Source: Alteribacter keqinensis
Lineage (GTDB): Bacteria; Bacillota; Bacilli; Bacillales; Salisediminibacteriaceae
DNA: 64,000 bases
NCBI RefSeq assembly: GCF_003710255.1
Contig: NZ_RHIB01000001.1
Span: 1-64,000, forward strand
Direction: 5' to 3'
The notes beneath the pieces were generated by a model. The model worked only from the letters and a program-made list of their open reading frames with translations. It searched no databases and was not told the DNA's origin. Shown here in pieces: positions 62,398 through 64,000 of this stretch. Position numbers and translations under genes: made by a program. Position 1 is the first letter of the stretch. Each line of letters opens with the position of its first letter.

Positions 62398-63939
62398 ATG
62401 ACTGACTCAAATGGAGGCGGGGAAAAGAAAGGGATTTTCTCAAAGTTTCTTGACGGTGTAGAGCGCGTCGGAAACAAACTGCCTCATCCGTTTATGTTGT
62501 TTGTTTATCTTGCTTTGGGTGTAATCGGGCTGTCCTGGTTCATCAGTTTATTTAACATTTCGTTTGAACATCCGGGGACCGGGGAGACAGAACAAATACA
62601 AAGTATGCTTTCAGCAGATGGAATTGAGTACATTCTCTCCTCGATGCTAGATAACTTTACCGGGTTTGCGCCACTCGGCCTTGTTCTTGTGATGATGTTT
62701 GGTATCGGTCTTGCCCAAAAGGTCGGACTGATCGAGACATTTATGAAAAAGACAATATTAAACGCACCGAAAAGCCTGATTACGTATGCCATTATTGCAA
62801 CTGGTATCATGGGGAACCTTGCCTCTGATGCGGCATTCGTTATCGTACCGCCACTTGCGGCAATGGTCTTTTACGCGATCGGCCGTCATCCGCTGGCAGG
62901 TATTGCTGCCGGTTTCGCCGGGGTTGGTGCCGGTTTTACAGCGAACGTCATCATCACAGGTACCGACGCCCTTCTTGCGGGTATTTCAACAGAAGCGGCA
63001 CGGACAATTAACGCTGAAGCACTCATTACCCCTGTAGATAACTGGTATTTCATGCTTTTCTCAGTCCTTATGCTGATGTTTGTAGGTGCATGGATTACAG
63101 AAAAAATCATCGAGCCTCGACTTGGAAAATACGACCCGTCACTCGGTGAAGATGATGTTGTAGGGCAGAAGATTGAAGAGATCACACCTGAAAAAAACAG
63201 AGGTCTCAGAAATGCAGGGATTGCCGGTCTTATTTATACTATTTTAGTTTCATTGCTAATCGTTCCCGGTGATGCAATTCTCAGAGGGGAAGGCGGCACG
63301 ATTGTACCTTCACCGTTTCTGACCCATATCGTACCGATCATTCTCTTTTTCTTTATCGTTGTTGCCATTGCATACGGCCTTACTGTAAAAATAATCAAAT
63401 CCACAAAAGACATCCCGGAATTCATGGCTGATTCCATGAAGGACATGTCCGGTTATATTGTCCTGATTTTTGCGGCTTCCCAGTTTATTGCCTACTTTGA
63501 ATGGACAAACCTCGGTGCTTTCATTGCCGTCTCTGGTGCAGAAACACTGACGAATCTGAACTTTACCGGACTGCCGGTTATTGTGGGCTTTATTATTCTG
63601 GCTGCGGTGCTCAACCTGTTTATCTTCAGTGGTTCCGCTCAGTGGGTACTCATGGCACCGATCTTTATCCCGATGTTTATGCTTCTGGATTACAACCCGG
63701 CATTCGTTCAGCTTGCCTACCGGATTGCAGATTCATCTACGAATATCATTACACCGCTTAATCCGTACGTGGTCATGGTTCTTGCATTCATGAAGCGCTA
63801 TGATAAAAACGCAGGGTTTGGAACGCTCATTACGATCATGCTTCCATACTCTCTTATCTTCCTCGGAATCTGGATTGCGATCTTTATTGCCTGGACACTG
63901 CTCGGGATTCCGATCGGACCCGGTGTAGGAATGAACTAA
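62398..63939 (+). CDS. AbgT-family transporter
   Basis: A 513-residue inner-membrane protein of the AbgT family (p-aminobenzoyl-glutamate import or sulfonamide efflux). N-terminal FLDGVERVGNKLPHPFMLF is family-typical, followed by about 11-13 hydrophobic segments including GLAQKVGLIETFMKK, GNLASDAAFVIVPPLAAMVF, NVIITGTDALLAGIS and SGSAQWVLMAPIFIPMFML. The second half has DSSTNIITPLNPYV, the usual inverted-repeat hairpin signature. aaagaggag precedes the ATG. The true substrate is unknown. No abgAB peptidase genes are adjacent. Confidence 0.92.
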   Translation: MTDSNGGGEKKGIFSKFLDGVERVGNKLPHPFMLFVYLALGVIGLSWFISLFNISFEHPGTGETEQIQSMLSADGIEYILSSMLDNFTGFAPLGLVLVMMFGIGLAQKVGLIETFMKKTILNAPKSLITYAIIATGIMGNLASDAAFVIVPPLAAMVFYAIGRHPLAGIAAGFAGVGAGFTANVIITGTDALLAGISTEAARTINAEALITPVDNWYFMLFSVLMLMFVGAWITEKIIEPRLGKYDPSLGEDDVVGQKIEEITPEKNRGLRNAGIAGLIYTILVSLLIVPGDAILRGEGGTIVPSPFLTHIVPIILFFFIVVAIAYGLTVKIIKSTKDIPEFMADSMKDMSGYIVLIFAASQFIAYFEWTNLGAFIAVSGAETLTNLNFTGLPVIVGFIILAAVLNLFIFSGSAQWVLMAPIFIPMFMLLDYNPAFVQLAYRIADSSTNIITPLNPYVVMVLAFMKRYDKNAGFGTLITIMLPYSLIFLGIWIAIFIAWTLLGIPIGPGVGMN

Positions 63940-63950
63940 ATATAGTCAGA

Positions 63951-63996
63951 AAGGGAAAGGAGTTGTTGTGCAGCAACTTCTCTTTTCCTTTTTTAC
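63951..63996 (+). terminator. Rho-independent terminator of the AbgT-family gene
   Basis: gaaaggagttgttg and cagcaacttctctttt pair around tg, with tttt tract following to 63995. Confidence 0.85.
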
Positions 63997-64000
63997 TGAG

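Overview
The window reads as a chromosomal segment of a Gram-positive Bacillaceae bacterium. It opens with the 3' end of a 23S rRNA gene, a 5S rRNA gene and 16 tRNA genes in the same order as the Bacillus subtilis trnD cluster. AGGAGG-type ribosome binding sites, lipoproteins with Gram-positive signal peptides, CcpA-type cre boxes and MsmX-dependent style sugar importers all fit. The exported proteins are very rich in Asp and Glu, which suggests a salt-tolerant or alkaliphilic organism; the species is not claimed.

From about 2.2 to 42.1 kb, all on the plus strand, lies one carbohydrate-utilisation region. It contains two LacI-family regulators, three sugar-importer sets (three binding proteins and six permeases, with no ATPase), three GH35 paralogues, a GH3 beta-glucosidase, a GH94 protein closely resembling Listeria 1,2-beta-oligoglucan phosphorylase, a GH144-like endo-beta-1,2-glucanase, and a Gfo/Idh/MocA oxidoreductase with a TIM-barrel isomerase. 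It also has a formylglycine-generating enzyme, a formylglycine-type sulfatase, an alpha/beta-hydrolase esterase and an endonuclease/exonuclease/phosphatase-fold hydrolase. The best reading is a locus that imports and dismantles beta-1,2-glucans or sophoro-oligosaccharides, probably decorated with sulfate, phosphodiester or acyl groups. At least eight copies of a LacI-type operator (consensus ATTGAAACGTTTCAAT) mark the transcription units. Three of the promoters also carry a cre-like box on the -35 hexamer. An unusual seven-gene block at 14.4-26.7 kb combines two binding proteins (one of 979 residues with extra beta-sandwich domains), two permease pairs, an NHL/TPR/Yip1 membrane protein and a secreted DUF5696 protein. 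It is the most interesting uncharacterised system here.

From 42.1 to 55.1 kb the genes are ordinary chromosomal ones on both strands: an L,D-transpeptidase, a DUF4349 lipoprotein, an aldo/keto reductase, an RND efflux pump, an SDR oxidoreductase, DUF2188 and DUF302 proteins, tRNA-Gly(UCC), queG, ogt and an amidase-domain protein. Several families of interspersed palindromic elements lie between them.

From 55.2 to 57.6 kb is an insertion zone with an IS110-family transposase broken by a one-base frameshift, several hairpins and repeat copies. From 57.7 kb to the end come trmL, a cobalamin riboswitch with its own terminator ahead of a class I ribonucleotide reductase operon (alpha and beta subunits), and an AbgT-family transporter. 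The riboswitch suggests a B12-dependent reductase elsewhere in the genome.
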